Part shown: piece after piece, positions 44,750 to 52,490 of the stretch
Layout: the number at the start of each line of letters is the position of its first letter
How positions within the stretch are numbered: position 1 is the first letter of the stretch
Assembly (NCBI GenBank): GCA_021203775.1
Contig: JAJQAO010000001.1
Coordinates: 1-52,490 of the forward strand
Origin: Phascolarctobacterium sp.
GTDB taxonomy: Bacteria > Bacillota > Negativicutes > Acidaminococcales > Acidaminococcaceae
Reading direction: 5' to 3'
DNA: 52,490 bases
Position numbers and translations under genes: made by a program
The notes under the pieces: generated by a model
What the model was told of the DNA's origin: nothing
Databases searched by the model: none
What the model saw: the letters and a program-made list of their open reading frames with translations, nothing else

Positions 44750-45502
44750 CTATAAGCCGCCAAAACGACGTTCCCGACACTGATATGCCTTAATAGCCTC
44801 TATAAAATGTTCCTGCGTAAAATCTGGCCAATAAATGTCCGTAGTCCAAATTTCAGTATACGCTATCTGCCATAACAAAAAATTACTAATACGCATGTCA
44901 CCACCAGGACGTATCAGAAGATCTGGTACCGGCAATCCCTTAGTATACAGATGTTCTTCAAAAATATTAGTATCTATATTATCTACATTCAACTGTCCTG
45001 CTGCTACCTCCGCTGCAATAGTTTTAGCGGCATGTAGTATTTCATTACGGCCTCCGTAGTTTATCGCCAAGTTTAAAATAATGCCTGTATTCCTTTCAGT
45101 TACAGCTACAGCGTAATCCATCTTCCGTAAAATCCAAGTTGGCAATCCCTTCCGCGAACCTATAAACCTCAACTGTACGCCATTTTTATTAAATTCTTCA
45201 ATTTCATTAGTAAGATAACGGCCCAATAAATCCATCAAGAAATCAACTTCACTTGACGGGCGTTTCCAGTTTTCCGTAGAAAAAGCATATGCGGTAATAA
45301 CCTTTACGCCGACACAACTCGCTACTTTTACTATGGTCTTTAAGGTCTCCGCCCCAACCTGATGTCCGAAAGTACGTGCTTTACCCCTAGCCTTAGCCCA
45401 ACGTCCATTGCCATCCATAATAATGGCAACATGCTCTGGTATCTTCCCTAAATCAATATCTGAAATTTTATCGTTGCCAATTGAAAATAAATCTCTTAAC
45501 AC
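44750..45502 (-). CDS. uppS: Isoprenyl transferase (undecaprenyl diphosphate synthase)
   Basis: At 250 residues it has the cis-prenyltransferase motifs HVAIIMDGNGRWAKARGK (catalytic Asp), AFSTENWKRP, and PVPDLLIRPGGDMRISNFLLWQ. It makes the C55 carrier for peptidoglycan. The start is GTG at 45502 with AAGGG about 11 nt upstream. It lies just beyond a terminator that ends the ferredoxin gene. Confidence 0.96.
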   Translation of the reverse strand: MLRDLFSIGNDKISDIDLGKIPEHVAIIMDGNGRWAKARGKARTFGHQVGAETLKTIVKVASCVGVKVITAYAFSTENWKRPSSEVDFLMDLLGRYLTNEIEEFNKNGVQLRFIGSRKGLPTWILRKMDYAVAVTERNTGIILNLAINYGGRNEILHAAKTIAAEVAAGQLNVDNIDTNIFEEHLYTKGLPVPDLLIRPGGDMRISNFLLWQIAYTEIWTTDIYWPDFTQEHFIEAIKAYQCRERRFGGL

Positions 45503-45529
45503 AAATATACAGCCCTTCTAATACCCTTA

Positions 45530-45569
45530 CTTAAAATAAACAGGCAGACCTCCATTTAGGAGGCCGCCT
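45530..45569 (-). terminator. Terminator after the ferredoxin gene
   Basis: An 11-bp stem with one bulge and one G-U pair (45542-45553 with 45559-45569), a 5-nt loop and then TGTTTATTTTAAG on the minus strand. It separates frr-orf68-ferredoxin from uppS, which would need readthrough or its own promoter. Confidence 0.75.
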
Positions 45570-45586
45570 TCTGGATTTTAATTTTG

Positions 45587-45751
45587 CTATTGAATTGCAT
45601 TCATCGGGCATGCAGCTGCACAAGAACCACATTCAACGCATTCATCGCCAATCTCATATTTACCATCAGCTTCTTTGACTGCGCCTACTGGACATGTTGC
45701 TTCACAAGTGCCACAACCTACGCATGCATCCTTATCAATCTTCAAAGCCAT
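45587..45751 (-). CDS. 2[4Fe-4S] ferredoxin (54 aa)
   Basis: This short gene encodes 54 residues with two clostridial-type cluster motifs: CVGCGTCEATCP (Cys10, 13, 16, 20) and CVECGSCAAACP (Cys38, 41, 44, 48). Ferredoxins of this kind carry electrons for pyruvate:ferredoxin oxidoreductase, hydrogenase, or the IspG and Bcd-type enzymes of anaerobes. GGAGG lies 7 nt before the ATG. It starts 20 nt after the small TTG-start ORF and ends before a terminator. Its length is normal for the family. Confidence 0.95.
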   Translation of the reverse strand: MALKIDKDACVGCGTCEATCPVGAVKEADGKYEIGDECVECGSCAAACPMNAIQ

Positions 45752-45771
45752 TCCCTTGCACCTCCTTCCTA

Positions 45772-45978
45772 CTATCTGTAAACAACCGTAAGAGACATTT
45801 TATTATCAGGCAGCATTTGCTGCCTAACTACATATTTACGAACATTTTTCCCTACAAAATTTTCTTTACTACACTTCGGAGGCAACAAAACCTGCACGGT
45901 AAACTGCATTCCTGCTGATTCTAACCGCTTTGCAGCCTCTTCCAAAGGAAGTGCTAAAACGTCAAGGCCATATATCAA
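45772..45978 (-). CDS. Small protein of unknown function, PASTA-like (68 aa)
   Basis: The 68-residue protein has no signal peptide. It begins with an LPLEEAAKRLESAGM helix and ends with YVVRQQMLPDNKMSLTVVY, a pattern like a single PASTA domain (EA..L..AG followed by V..Q and a final strand). I infer only the fold. The start is TTG at 45978, overlapping the frr stop (TTGA), with GAGG 10 nt upstream, so translation is coupled to frr. It precedes the ferredoxin by 20 nt. The tight packing supports a real gene. Confidence 0.7.
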   Translation of the reverse strand: MIYGLDVLALPLEEAAKRLESAGMQFTVQVLLPPKCSKENFVGKNVRKYVVRQQMLPDNKMSLTVVYR

Positions 45979-46538
45979 ATCTCCATTACCTCTTTCTCCT
46001 TAGCTTCTGCAGAGTCATTAATCTCTTTTATGGTTTTATCCGTTAGTTTTTGTACGTTATCAATGCCTTTTTTACTTTCATCCTCGGTTATTTCCTTTGC
46101 TTTTTCAGCTTTCTTAATAGCATCGTTAGCTTCACGGCGCAAATTACGTATAATTACGCGATAATCCTCTGTTTTTTTACGTACTACCTTGACCATTTCT
46201 TTACGGCGCTCCTCCGTCATTTGAGGTATATTTAGCCGGATACATCCGCCGTCAGTATTTGGATTCAATCCTAAATCTGATTTCATGATTGCTTTTTCAA
46301 TTTCCTTTATAAGCTTCTTTTCCCAAGGTTGTATAACGAGTAACCGCGGTTCAGGAACCGTAATAGTAGCTAATTGAGTTACAGGGGTAAGTGCCCCGTA
46401 ATAATCCACCATAACCTTTTCCAAAAGAGCAGGAGTAGCCCTTCCAGAACGCAATGTTGCTAAATCAACTCGCAAGGCATTTACAGACTTTTTCATTCTG
46501 TCTTCAATGCCATCAATTATTTCTTTTACAGTTGCCAT
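45975..46538 (-). CDS. frr: Ribosome recycling factor
   Basis: At 187 residues it has the RRF three-helix bundle and signature blocks DLATLRSGRATPALL, QLATITVPEPRLLVIQPW and IRLNIPQMTEERRKEMVKVV. It splits post-termination ribosomes with EF-G. It starts one base after the pyrH stop region, as in most Bacillota. Confidence 0.98.
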   Translation of the reverse strand: MATVKEIIDGIEDRMKKSVNALRVDLATLRSGRATPALLEKVMVDYYGALTPVTQLATITVPEPRLLVIQPWEKKLIKEIEKAIMKSDLGLNPNTDGGCIRLNIPQMTEERRKEMVKVVRKKTEDYRVIIRNLRREANDAIKKAEKAKEITEDESKKGIDNVQKLTDKTIKEINDSAEAKEKEVMEI

Positions 46539-46539
46539 T

Positions 46540-47268
<729 letters not shown>

Positions 47269-47412
47269 TCAAATTACCTCCTAATGCCTGCAATTCATCT
47301 TGTTATAGTTCTACATAATTTCTATTTTTCCTCTTTTTTACAGGTGAGTTCATTTGCTCTGATAATTTGGTTTATATTTCATACTGATCTATCTTCATAA
47401 AAATAAACTATT

Positions 47413-49212
47413 CTAATTCATTTTCAAAATAGCCATAAAAGCTTCCTGTGGCAGTTCAACACTGCCCACCTGTTTCATTCGTTTCTTACCTTGCTTTTGC
47501 TTCTCTAGCAGTTTGCGTTTTCTAGTGATATCGCCACCATAGCATTTTGCCAATACGTCCTTTCGCAGTGCACGAACATTCTCGCGAGCAATAATTTTAC
47601 TGCCTATGGCCGCTTGTACAGGAATTTCAAACATTTGCCGTGGAATAAGGCTGCGCAGTTTTTCTACAAGTTGCCGTCCACGCGATGTAGCTATTTCTCG
47701 ATGCACAATAACGGAAAGAGCATCTACTATTTCCCCATTTAGCATTATATCTACCTTCACTAAATTCGAAGGCCGATAAGATACCAGTTCATAGTCCAAA
47801 GAAGCATACCCTCTAGTTACAGATTTTAACCGATCAAAATAATCATAAATAATTTCACTCAGCGGCAAGGAATAATGTATCATTACCCGGTTCTCATCAA
47901 GATAGGTCATATTTTCGTATTCCCCACGTTTTTCCTGGCTTAATTCCATAATTGCTCCTACATAATCCTTAGGAGAAATTATAGTAGCATTTACATAGGG
48001 TTCTTCTACATGATCAATAACCGTAGGATCAGGAAATTTTGTTGGATTGTCAACCATTTCTACATCGCCATTAGTTCTGATCACTTCATAAATTACGTTT
48101 GGTGCAGTAGTAATCAAGGTTAGGTTATACTCCCGTTCTAAACGCTCCTTTATTACATCCATATGCAATAATCCAAGAAATCCACATCGAAAGCCAAAAC
48201 CAAGTGCTACTGACGTCTCTGATTCAAAAACAAGTGAAGCATCATTTAATTGGAGTTTCTCCAAGGCATCCCTCAAATTATCATATTCAGAGTTTTCTAC
48301 AGGATATAGACCACAAAACACCATCGGCGTAGCCTTTCGGTAGCCAGGCAAAGCTTTTTCTGCAGGATTAGCAGCATCAGTCACTGTATCCCCTACACGG
48401 GCATCCTTTACGTTTTTGATAGCTGCAGCAAGAAAACCTACTTGCCCAGTCGTTAATAATTCTACATTTATCAGACTAGGTTTGAAATAGCCTGTCTCTG
48501 TGACCTCAAATTCAGCTCCTGTTGCCATCATGCGTATTTTCATGCCTTTTCTGATACAACCGTCAATAATACGCACATATAACACTACTCCCTTATATGA
48601 ATCGAATTTTGAATCAAATACCAATGCTTTTAATGGTCTGCCTTCATTGCCACTTGGAGCTGGTATTCTCTTTACAATAGCTTCCAATACATCTTCAATG
48701 CCTGCGCCAGTCTTTGCACTGCATAATAGTGCATTTGAAGCATCTATGCCAATGACATCTTCAATCTCTTTTTTTACATGCTCGGGGTCAGCACTAGGAA
48801 GGTCAATTTTATTGATAACGGGAATAATTTCCAAATCATTATCCAGGGCAAGGTAAACATTCGCCAGAGTCTGCGCTTCTATTCCTTGAACAGCATCAAT
48901 TAACAGCAATGCTCCCTCACAGGCAGCTAAAGCACGTGATACCTCATAAGTAAAATCCACGTGTCCAGGAGTATCAATAAAATTCAACATATATTCCTCC
49001 CCATTCCTGGCTCGGTAAATACTTCTCACTGCCTGGGCTTTAATAGTTATGCCTCGTTCACGTTCCAAATCCATGGAATCAAGTATCTGATCTTCCATCT
49101 CCCTTTTAGAAAGTGTACCTGTATATTCAATCAGTCTGTCAGCTAATGTTGATTTCCCATGGTCTATATGAGCGATAATGGAAAAATTCCTTATTTTTTT
49201 CTGATCCATCAT
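47413..49212 (-). CDS. lepA: Elongation factor 4 (LepA)
   Basis: The 599-residue GTPase has [16 protein letters not shown] (G1), DTPGHVDF (G3), NKIDLPSA (G4) and the LepA-specific C-terminal domain ([20 protein letters not shown] in part). It acts on stalled or back-translocated ribosomes. Tandem ATGs start the gene (49212 and 49209), behind AAAGGAG. It has its own promoter at 49248-49276. Confidence 0.98.
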   Translation of the reverse strand: MMDQKKIRNFSIIAHIDHGKSTLADRLIEYTGTLSKREMEDQILDSMDLERERGITIKAQAVRSIYRARNGEEYMLNFIDTPGHVDFTYEVSRALAACEGALLLIDAVQGIEAQTLANVYLALDNDLEIIPVINKIDLPSADPEHVKKEIEDVIGIDASNALLCSAKTGAGIEDVLEAIVKRIPAPSGNEGRPLKALVFDSKFDSYKGVVLYVRIIDGCIRKGMKIRMMATGAEFEVTETGYFKPSLINVELLTTGQVGFLAAAIKNVKDARVGDTVTDAANPAEKALPGYRKATPMVFCGLYPVENSEYDNLRDALEKLQLNDASLVFESETSVALGFGFRCGFLGLLHMDVIKERLEREYNLTLITTAPNVIYEVIRTNGDVEMVDNPTKFPDPTVIDHVEEPYVNATIISPKDYVGAIMELSQEKRGEYENMTYLDENRVMIHYSLPLSEIIYDYFDRLKSVTRGYASLDYELVSYRPSNLVKVDIMLNGEIVDALSVIVHREIATSRGRQLVEKLRSLIPRQMFEIPVQAAIGSKIIARENVRALRKDVLAKCYGGDITRKRKLLEKQKQGKKRMKQVGSVELPQEAFMAILKMN

Positions 49213-49247
49213 TAGCTCCTTTATGTATATTTACTACTTTTTTTATT

Positions 49248-49276
49248 ATAATAACATCTGTAACTATTAGTGACAA
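49248..49276 (-). promoter_or_regulatory. lepA promoter
   Basis: TTGTCA (49271-49276), a 17-nt spacer and TATTAT (49248-49253) on the minus strand, about 35 nt before lepA. Confidence 0.6.
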
Positions 49277-49284
49277 GTATAAAC

Positions 49285-49296
49285 AGTAAGCTTACT
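49285..49296. promoter_or_regulatory. 12-bp perfect palindrome between divergent promoters
   Basis: AGTAAGCTTACT is a perfect palindrome located 9 nt beyond the lepA -35 box and about 55 nt before the nitroreductase -35 box. It is a candidate operator; a 9-bp tandem TATATATGC repeat (49300-49317) follows it. Confidence 0.45.
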
Positions 49297-49299
49297 CTA

Positions 49300-49317
49300 T
49301 ATATATGCTATATATGC
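49300..49317. repeat. 9-bp tandem repeat
   Basis: TATATATGC occurs twice without a gap in the lepA/nitroreductase intergenic region, next to the 12-bp palindrome. The A+T bias makes chance possible. Confidence 0.6.
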
Positions 49318-49351
49318 TTATATAAATTTACTTGGTTTTTTATATAAGACA

Positions 49352-49380
49352 TTTACATTAGCCAACTGACAAAGTATAAT
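49352..49380 (+). promoter_or_regulatory. Promoter of the nitroreductase gene
   Basis: TTTACA (49352-49357), a 17-nt spacer and TATAAT (49375-49380) on the plus strand, about 47 nt before the ATG. Confidence 0.75.
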
Positions 49381-49427
49381 TAAAAAAGGAACCATTTGTT
49401 ATTAATTATAAAATATCGGAGGTTAGT

Positions 49428-49970
49428 ATGAATACACTTGATACCTTGGCTACACGCCGTTCAACCCGTAAATTCATGCCGTCTCAGCAAGTAGAAATGG
49501 AAAAACTTGCTACTATTCTTAAAGCAGCATATGCTTCCCCTGTAGGACACAGTGAGTATAAGGGACTGCATATCAGCGTTATACAATGCGCTGCCTTACT
49601 TAAGGAACTTGCTACCTACTGTGGCAAAGCTTTCGGCAATGAAAAATATAATCCATTTTATAACGCTCCTACTTTAATCATAGTTTCTGCTAAACCCAAA
49701 GAAGATGGACAGCTAGTCTATATTGCAAATGTAGGTTGTGTTATGGAAAATATGCAGCTGGCGGCTACTGAATTGGGATTGGGATGTGTTTTCCTCTGGG
49801 CAATGTTAAATCGCATCCCGCAAAGTCCGGCCTTTTTAGAAGCACTGGCTTTGCCTGAAGGTTTCAAACCCATCTCTGCTCTGGCTCTTGGATATCCTCA
49901 AATGCCTCTTCCCAAACGCACCCTACAGGATATACCCGATAATAAAATTGCCACTAATTTCATCCTTTAA
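49428..49970 (+). CDS. Nitroreductase family FMN protein
   Basis: At 180 residues it is a short nitroreductase-like flavoprotein. The N-terminal RRSTRKFMPSQ is the FMN-phosphate-binding Arg cluster, and GCVMENMQLAATELGLG and the LALGYPQMPLPKR tail are typical. It probably reduces a quinone, nitro compound or flavin with NAD(P)H; the substrate is unknown. GGAGG lies 6 nt before the ATG, with its own promoter. It is one of only two plus-strand genes in the window. Confidence 0.92.
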   Translation: MNTLDTLATRRSTRKFMPSQQVEMEKLATILKAAYASPVGHSEYKGLHISVIQCAALLKELATYCGKAFGNEKYNPFYNAPTLIIVSAKPKEDGQLVYIANVGCVMENMQLAATELGLGCVFLWAMLNRIPQSPAFLEALALPEGFKPISALALGYPQMPLPKRTLQDIPDNKIATNFIL

Positions 49971-50001
49971 GTGATATTTTTTATTTTCTATCATAAAATC
50001 C

Positions 50002-50030
50002 TTGCGAAAAAAACTAGTCCGTGATAGAAT
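50002..50030 (+). promoter_or_regulatory. rpsT promoter
   Basis: TTGCGA (50002-50007), a 17-nt spacer and TAGAAT (50025-50030), 36 nt before the rpsT start codon. Confidence 0.75.
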
Positions 50031-50065
50031 AACTCAGCAAAATAAATTTCAGGAGGTGAAATGCG

Positions 50066-50329
50066 TTGCCTAACATTAAATCTTCCATCCGCAGTGTGAA
50101 AACCGATGCTAAACGCCGAGCCATGAATTCTTCTGCAAAAGCATCCTTCCGTAATGCTTCCCGCAAAGTTGTTACTCTTGCCCAATCAGAGAACAAAGAA
50201 GCAGCTCAGGCCACTTTTTCTACCGCTTCCAGTTTGATTGATAAAGCAGCCCGCAAAGGTATTATTCATAAAAATACTGCAGCCCGCAAAAAATCTAGAC
50301 TTGCAAAAAAAATCAACGCCATGGCTTAA
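50066..50329 (+). CDS. rpsT: 30S ribosomal protein S20
   Basis: At 87 residues it has the S20 pattern PNIKSSIRSVKTDAKRRAMNSSAK and GIIHKNTAARKKSRLAKKI. It binds 16S rRNA early in 30S assembly. The start is TTG: AGGAGG lies 9 nt before it, while the ATG seen 5 nt upstream is in another frame and yields only a few codons. A non-ATG start is also used for S20 in some other bacteria. A strong terminator follows. Confidence 0.97.
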   Translation: MPNIKSSIRSVKTDAKRRAMNSSAKASFRNASRKVVTLAQSENKEAAQATFSTASSLIDKAARKGIIHKNTAARKKSRLAKKINAMA

Positions 50330-50341
50330 TTCATCAGAATT

Positions 50342-50372
50342 ACCTGCTCTCTTTTGGAGCAGGTTTTATTTT
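50342..50372 (+). terminator. rpsT terminator
   Basis: An 8-bp stem ACCTGCTC/GAGCAGGT (50342-50349 with 50357-50364) followed by a T-run (TTTTATTTT), 13 nt after the rpsT stop. Confidence 0.88.
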
Positions 50373-50438
50373 ACAACTCTAAATCCCTTTCTGCCGCAAT
50401 ATATGGATATATTAGCAATAAAATATTATTGATAAATT

Positions 50439-50473
50439 AAAACAAGCTCCAGATGAATTATGGAGCTTGTTTT
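50439..50473 (-). terminator. Bidirectional-type terminator after nrdR
   Basis: A 13-bp perfect stem AAAACAAGCTCCA/TGGAGCTTGTTTT (50439-50451 with 50461-50473) with a 9-nt loop and A/T tails on both sides. It stops nrdR transcripts on the minus strand and could also back up rpsT termination. Confidence 0.8.
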
Positions 50474-50539
50474 AATTTATTTATTATTCGCTCTTAAATT
50501 TCAGATATTTAGCGTCTGCATATACCGCATCACGATCTG

Positions 50540-51010
50540 TTATTTTTTATTCTCATCATTATTTTTCATAATGCGTTGCAACTCCTGCATGAAATTATTA
50601 ACATCCGCAAACTGCCTATACACTGAAGCAAAGCGCACGTAGGCAATTTGGTCAAGCTGTTCCAAATTCTTCATAACCAATTCACCGATAACTGTACTTC
50701 CTATTTCAGATTCACCACGCATTCTTAGTTCACGTTCAATATTATCAGCCGTCTCCTGTATCGTCTCATAAGCAACAGGACGCTTTTCAAAAGCCTTCAG
50801 AAGCCCATTTAACAACTTCTTAGTATCAAATGATTCCCTGCGCCCATCCTTCTTCCGTACCATTAACGGCGTTTCCTCATATTTCTCATAAGTTGTGAAA
50901 CGCCTGTTACATTGCGGACATTCGCGACGACGCCTTATGGAATTACCTTCCTCGGCTGAACGACTGTCAATTACTCGGCTATCATGATATGAACAAAACG
51001 GACATTTCAT
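50540..51010 (-). CDS. nrdR: Transcriptional repressor NrdR
   Basis: The 156-residue protein has the N-terminal zinc ribbon MKCPFC...RRRRECPQCNRRFTTYE (two CxxC pairs) and the ATP-cone domain (MVRKKDGRRESFDTKKLLNGL). It represses ribonucleotide reductase genes when dATP is high. No nrd gene is in the window. The ribosome site is AAGGAGTG before the ATG. Confidence 0.97.
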   Translation of the reverse strand: MKCPFCSYHDSRVIDSRSAEEGNSIRRRRECPQCNRRFTTYEKYEETPLMVRKKDGRRESFDTKKLLNGLLKAFEKRPVAYETIQETADNIERELRMRGESEIGSTVIGELVMKNLEQLDQIAYVRFASVYRQFADVNNFMQELQRIMKNNDENKK

Positions 51011-51066
51011 AATTTCACTCCTTAAAATATACCTGCAGTAAAACTTGTATTATTTTATGCAGAGCT

Positions 51067-51091
51067 ATTATATCATATTTCAACATTGAAA
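51067..51091 (-). promoter_or_regulatory. nrdR promoter with palindrome in the spacer
   Basis: TATAAT (51067-51072 on the minus strand) has a poor -35, but the spacer holds the inverted repeat TTTCAA-N2-TTGAAA (51078-51091). A regulator bound there would block the promoter. It does not match the NrdR box I know. Confidence 0.45.
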
Positions 51092-51145
51092 TAAACGCAA
51101 TTACAAGGTTCTAAAATACCTATTTTATATTACTCCACTTCAGAA

Positions 51146-51178
51146 TATGAAAAGACTCCCTTGCAATGCAGGGAGTCT
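51146..51178 (-). terminator. ftsZ terminator
   Basis: A 9-bp stem AGACTCCCT/AGGGAGTCT (51153-51161 with 51170-51178) followed on the minus strand by CTTTTCATATT. It begins 10 nt after the ftsZ stop. Confidence 0.8.
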
Positions 51179-51187
51179 CACATTACA

Positions 51188-52276
51188 TTATCCGCGTAGC
51201 CAAGGCGGAATATCATTGCCACCCTTGCCAGGTAAAGCAGTATTAATAGGACTTGCAGTAGTTGGTTTCTTATCATATGGCTTACGGTTATTATCCTTTT
51301 CTTTTTCTATAAAAGGATTATCTCCATTAAATCCAGTGGCAATAACAGTTACACGAACTTCATCCTCCAGATTTTCGTCAATTACGGCACCAAAAATAAT
51401 ATTAGCATTGGAATCAACTGCTTCAGTAATGATATTTGAGGCTTCAGTAACATCATACAGGGACAAATCCTTACCACCCGTAATATTAAATAAAACTCCT
51501 CTTGCGCCTTCAATAGAAGCTTCTAATAGTGGACTTTTAATAGCTGTCTCAGCCGCTGCACGTGCTCCTCCTTCGCCTTTAGCCGTGCCTATGCCCATTA
51601 AAGCACTGCCGGCATTTGACATAATTGTCTTTACGTCAGCGAAATCAGCATTTATCAGACCAGGTACTGCAATGAGGTCAGAAATCCCCTGTACTCCCTG
51701 CCGCAATACATCATCAGCAATACGAAAAGCTTCTATCATGGATATTCTGCGATCAACAACCTGTAATAAACGGTCATTAGGTATTGTAATTAAAGTGTCA
51801 ACCTTTGCCTTCAAATTTTCAATACCGCTTTCAGCCTGTGCCATGCGCCGCTTGCCTTCAAAATTAAAAGGCTTAGTAACAACACCTACTGTCAGAGCAC
51901 CTGCTTCCTTAGAACATTCGGCTACAATATGTGCTGCGCCAGTTCCAGTACCGCCCCCCATGCCTGCTGTAACAAATACCATATCCGCACCCTTTAGTGC
52001 TTCCGTAATCTGTTCGCGTGATTCTTCAGCTGCCTGTTGACCAATATCCGGATCTGCACCAGCACCCAGCCCTTTAGTCAATTTTTCTCCTATCTGGATA
52101 CGGGTATCCGCTTTGGACATCTGTAATGCTTGAACATCACAATTTACTGAAATAAACTCTACACTTTTAAGGCCTGAGGCAATCATCCTGTTGACTGCGT
52201 TATTTCCACCGCCACCTACACCAATAACCTTAATATTAGCGATATTCTCAATATTAGTTTCGATATCCTCAAACAT
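51188..52276 (-). CDS. ftsZ: Cell division GTPase FtsZ
   Basis: The 362-residue tubulin homologue has [14 protein letters not shown] at the start, the tubulin signature [11 protein letters not shown], the T7-loop region NADFADV, and a short Pro/Gly-rich C-terminal tail ending DIPPWLRG, which is the FtsA/ZipA-type conserved peptide. It polymerises into the Z ring. GGGGGAG lies 8 nt before the ATG. It is followed by a terminator and preceded by a DUF1290 gene, as in many anaerobic Bacillota. Confidence 0.98.
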   Translation of the reverse strand: MFEDIETNIENIANIKVIGVGGGGNNAVNRMIASGLKSVEFISVNCDVQALQMSKADTRIQIGEKLTKGLGAGADPDIGQQAAEESREQITEALKGADMVFVTAGMGGGTGTGAAHIVAECSKEAGALTVGVVTKPFNFEGKRRMAQAESGIENLKAKVDTLITIPNDRLLQVVDRRISMIEAFRIADDVLRQGVQGISDLIAVPGLINADFADVKTIMSNAGSALMGIGTAKGEGGARAAAETAIKSPLLEASIEGARGVLFNITGGKDLSLYDVTEASNIITEAVDSNANIIFGAVIDENLEDEVRVTVIATGFNGDNPFIEKEKDNNRKPYDKKPTTASPINTALPGKGGNDIPPWLRG

Positions 52277-52370
52277 GTTTCACGCTCCCCCTTGAATCAT
52301 GGGTTAAAATTATTGAATTTTATTTATATTCAACACTTAATAAGAAATTTCCTGCTGAATTTCAAAAAAA

Positions 52371-52490
52371 TTATTTTCCCATATATGATCTTCTAATAAG
52401 TGCAAGATTTCGAAATATTCGCATGCCAAAAACCAGCACACCAACCATATAAAGGTCTATTCCTAGCATATTACCAGCATAACATAATAT
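52371..52490 (-). CDS. C-terminal end of DUF1290 small basic protein (partial)
   Basis: The last 39 codons of a gene that enters from the right edge are visible: a hydrophobic stretch NMLGIDLYMVGVLVFGMRI followed by FRNLALIRR and stop. This matches the end of the small basic family protein (DUF1290), a polytopic membrane protein found next to ftsZ in many Bacillota. Most of the protein lies outside the window. Its stop is about 95 nt before ftsZ; that gap holds only an A+T-rich stretch with a weak TTGAAT/ATTCAA inverted repeat (52313-52333). Confidence 0.75.
   Translation of the reverse strand: MLCYAGNMLGIDLYMVGVLVFGMRIFRNLALIRRSYMGK

Noticed and set aside
50061-50100. ATG just before the S20 start
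   Set aside because: It is out of frame and meets a stop after about a dozen codons; the TTG fits S20 and the ribosome site.
51147-52040. Plus-strand open frame of 297 codons opposite ftsZ
   Set aside because: It lies wholly antisense to conserved ftsZ, has no ribosome site, and its composition mirrors ftsZ codons.

Overview
This is one 52.5 kb stretch of a low-G+C (about 40% by eye) Bacillota chromosome, made almost wholly of vertically inherited housekeeping genes. A Gram-positive-type PolC, YlxR, YlxQ, MutS2, NrdR, PyrR and RimP, plus the block frr-uppS-cdsA-dxr-rseP-ispG-proS-polC-rimP-nusA-ylxR-ylxQ-infB-rbfA-nrnA-truB-ribF-rpsO, place it in Bacillota. A ferredoxin, a butyryl-CoA-type acyl-CoA dehydrogenase, a TctC-type binding protein and U32 and LUD proteins suggest a strict anaerobe. 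Negativicutes or a related Clostridia lineage is my best guess, by inference only. Every gene except a nitroreductase and rpsT lies on the minus strand.

Layout, left to right (transcription mostly runs right to left). 1-5.3 kb: a P-type ATPase-like protein that has lost its catalytic residues, a TGS-uridine kinase fusion and an aminotransferase. 5.3-12.7 kb: mutS2 with a double U32 protein, and gltX coupled to a secreted protein with a chagasin-type domain. 12.8-14.7 kb: a DEAD-box helicase and a five-gene tRNA operon (Asp-Phe-Gly-Cys-Leu) under a consensus promoter. 14.7-21.6 kb: lspA-rluD-pyrR-LUD-udp-deoB, then a secreted protein, an amidohydrolase and an unknown protein. 21.7-25.7 kb: a small accessory patch with thioesterase plus acyl-CoA dehydrogenase, and a sialidase-like protein plus an orphan TctC lipoprotein. 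25.7-34.2 kb: rpsO and the rimP-to-ribF translation operon. 34.3-47.3 kb: polC, mgtC-like, proS, the isoprenoid/envelope genes, ferredoxin, a small ORF, frr and pyrH. 47.4-52.5 kb: lepA, nitroreductase, rpsT, nrdR, ftsZ and the tail of a small basic protein gene.

The strongest unusual signals are: (i) an intact 730-codon P1B-ATPase homologue in which the phospho-acceptor Asp, the CPC motif, TGES, the GDGxND motif and one HMA cysteine are all replaced; (ii) a PolC with no inserted 3'-5' exonuclease domain; (iii) a secreted protein joining a DUF3298-like region to a chagasin-type inhibitor domain, translationally coupled to gltX; (iv) several small or regulatory elements, including a TTG-start 68-residue protein after frr, a 54-residue ferredoxin, a 12-bp palindrome between divergent promoters and a 13-bp tandem repeat. 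I saw no CRISPR array, prophage, insertion sequence or defence island.
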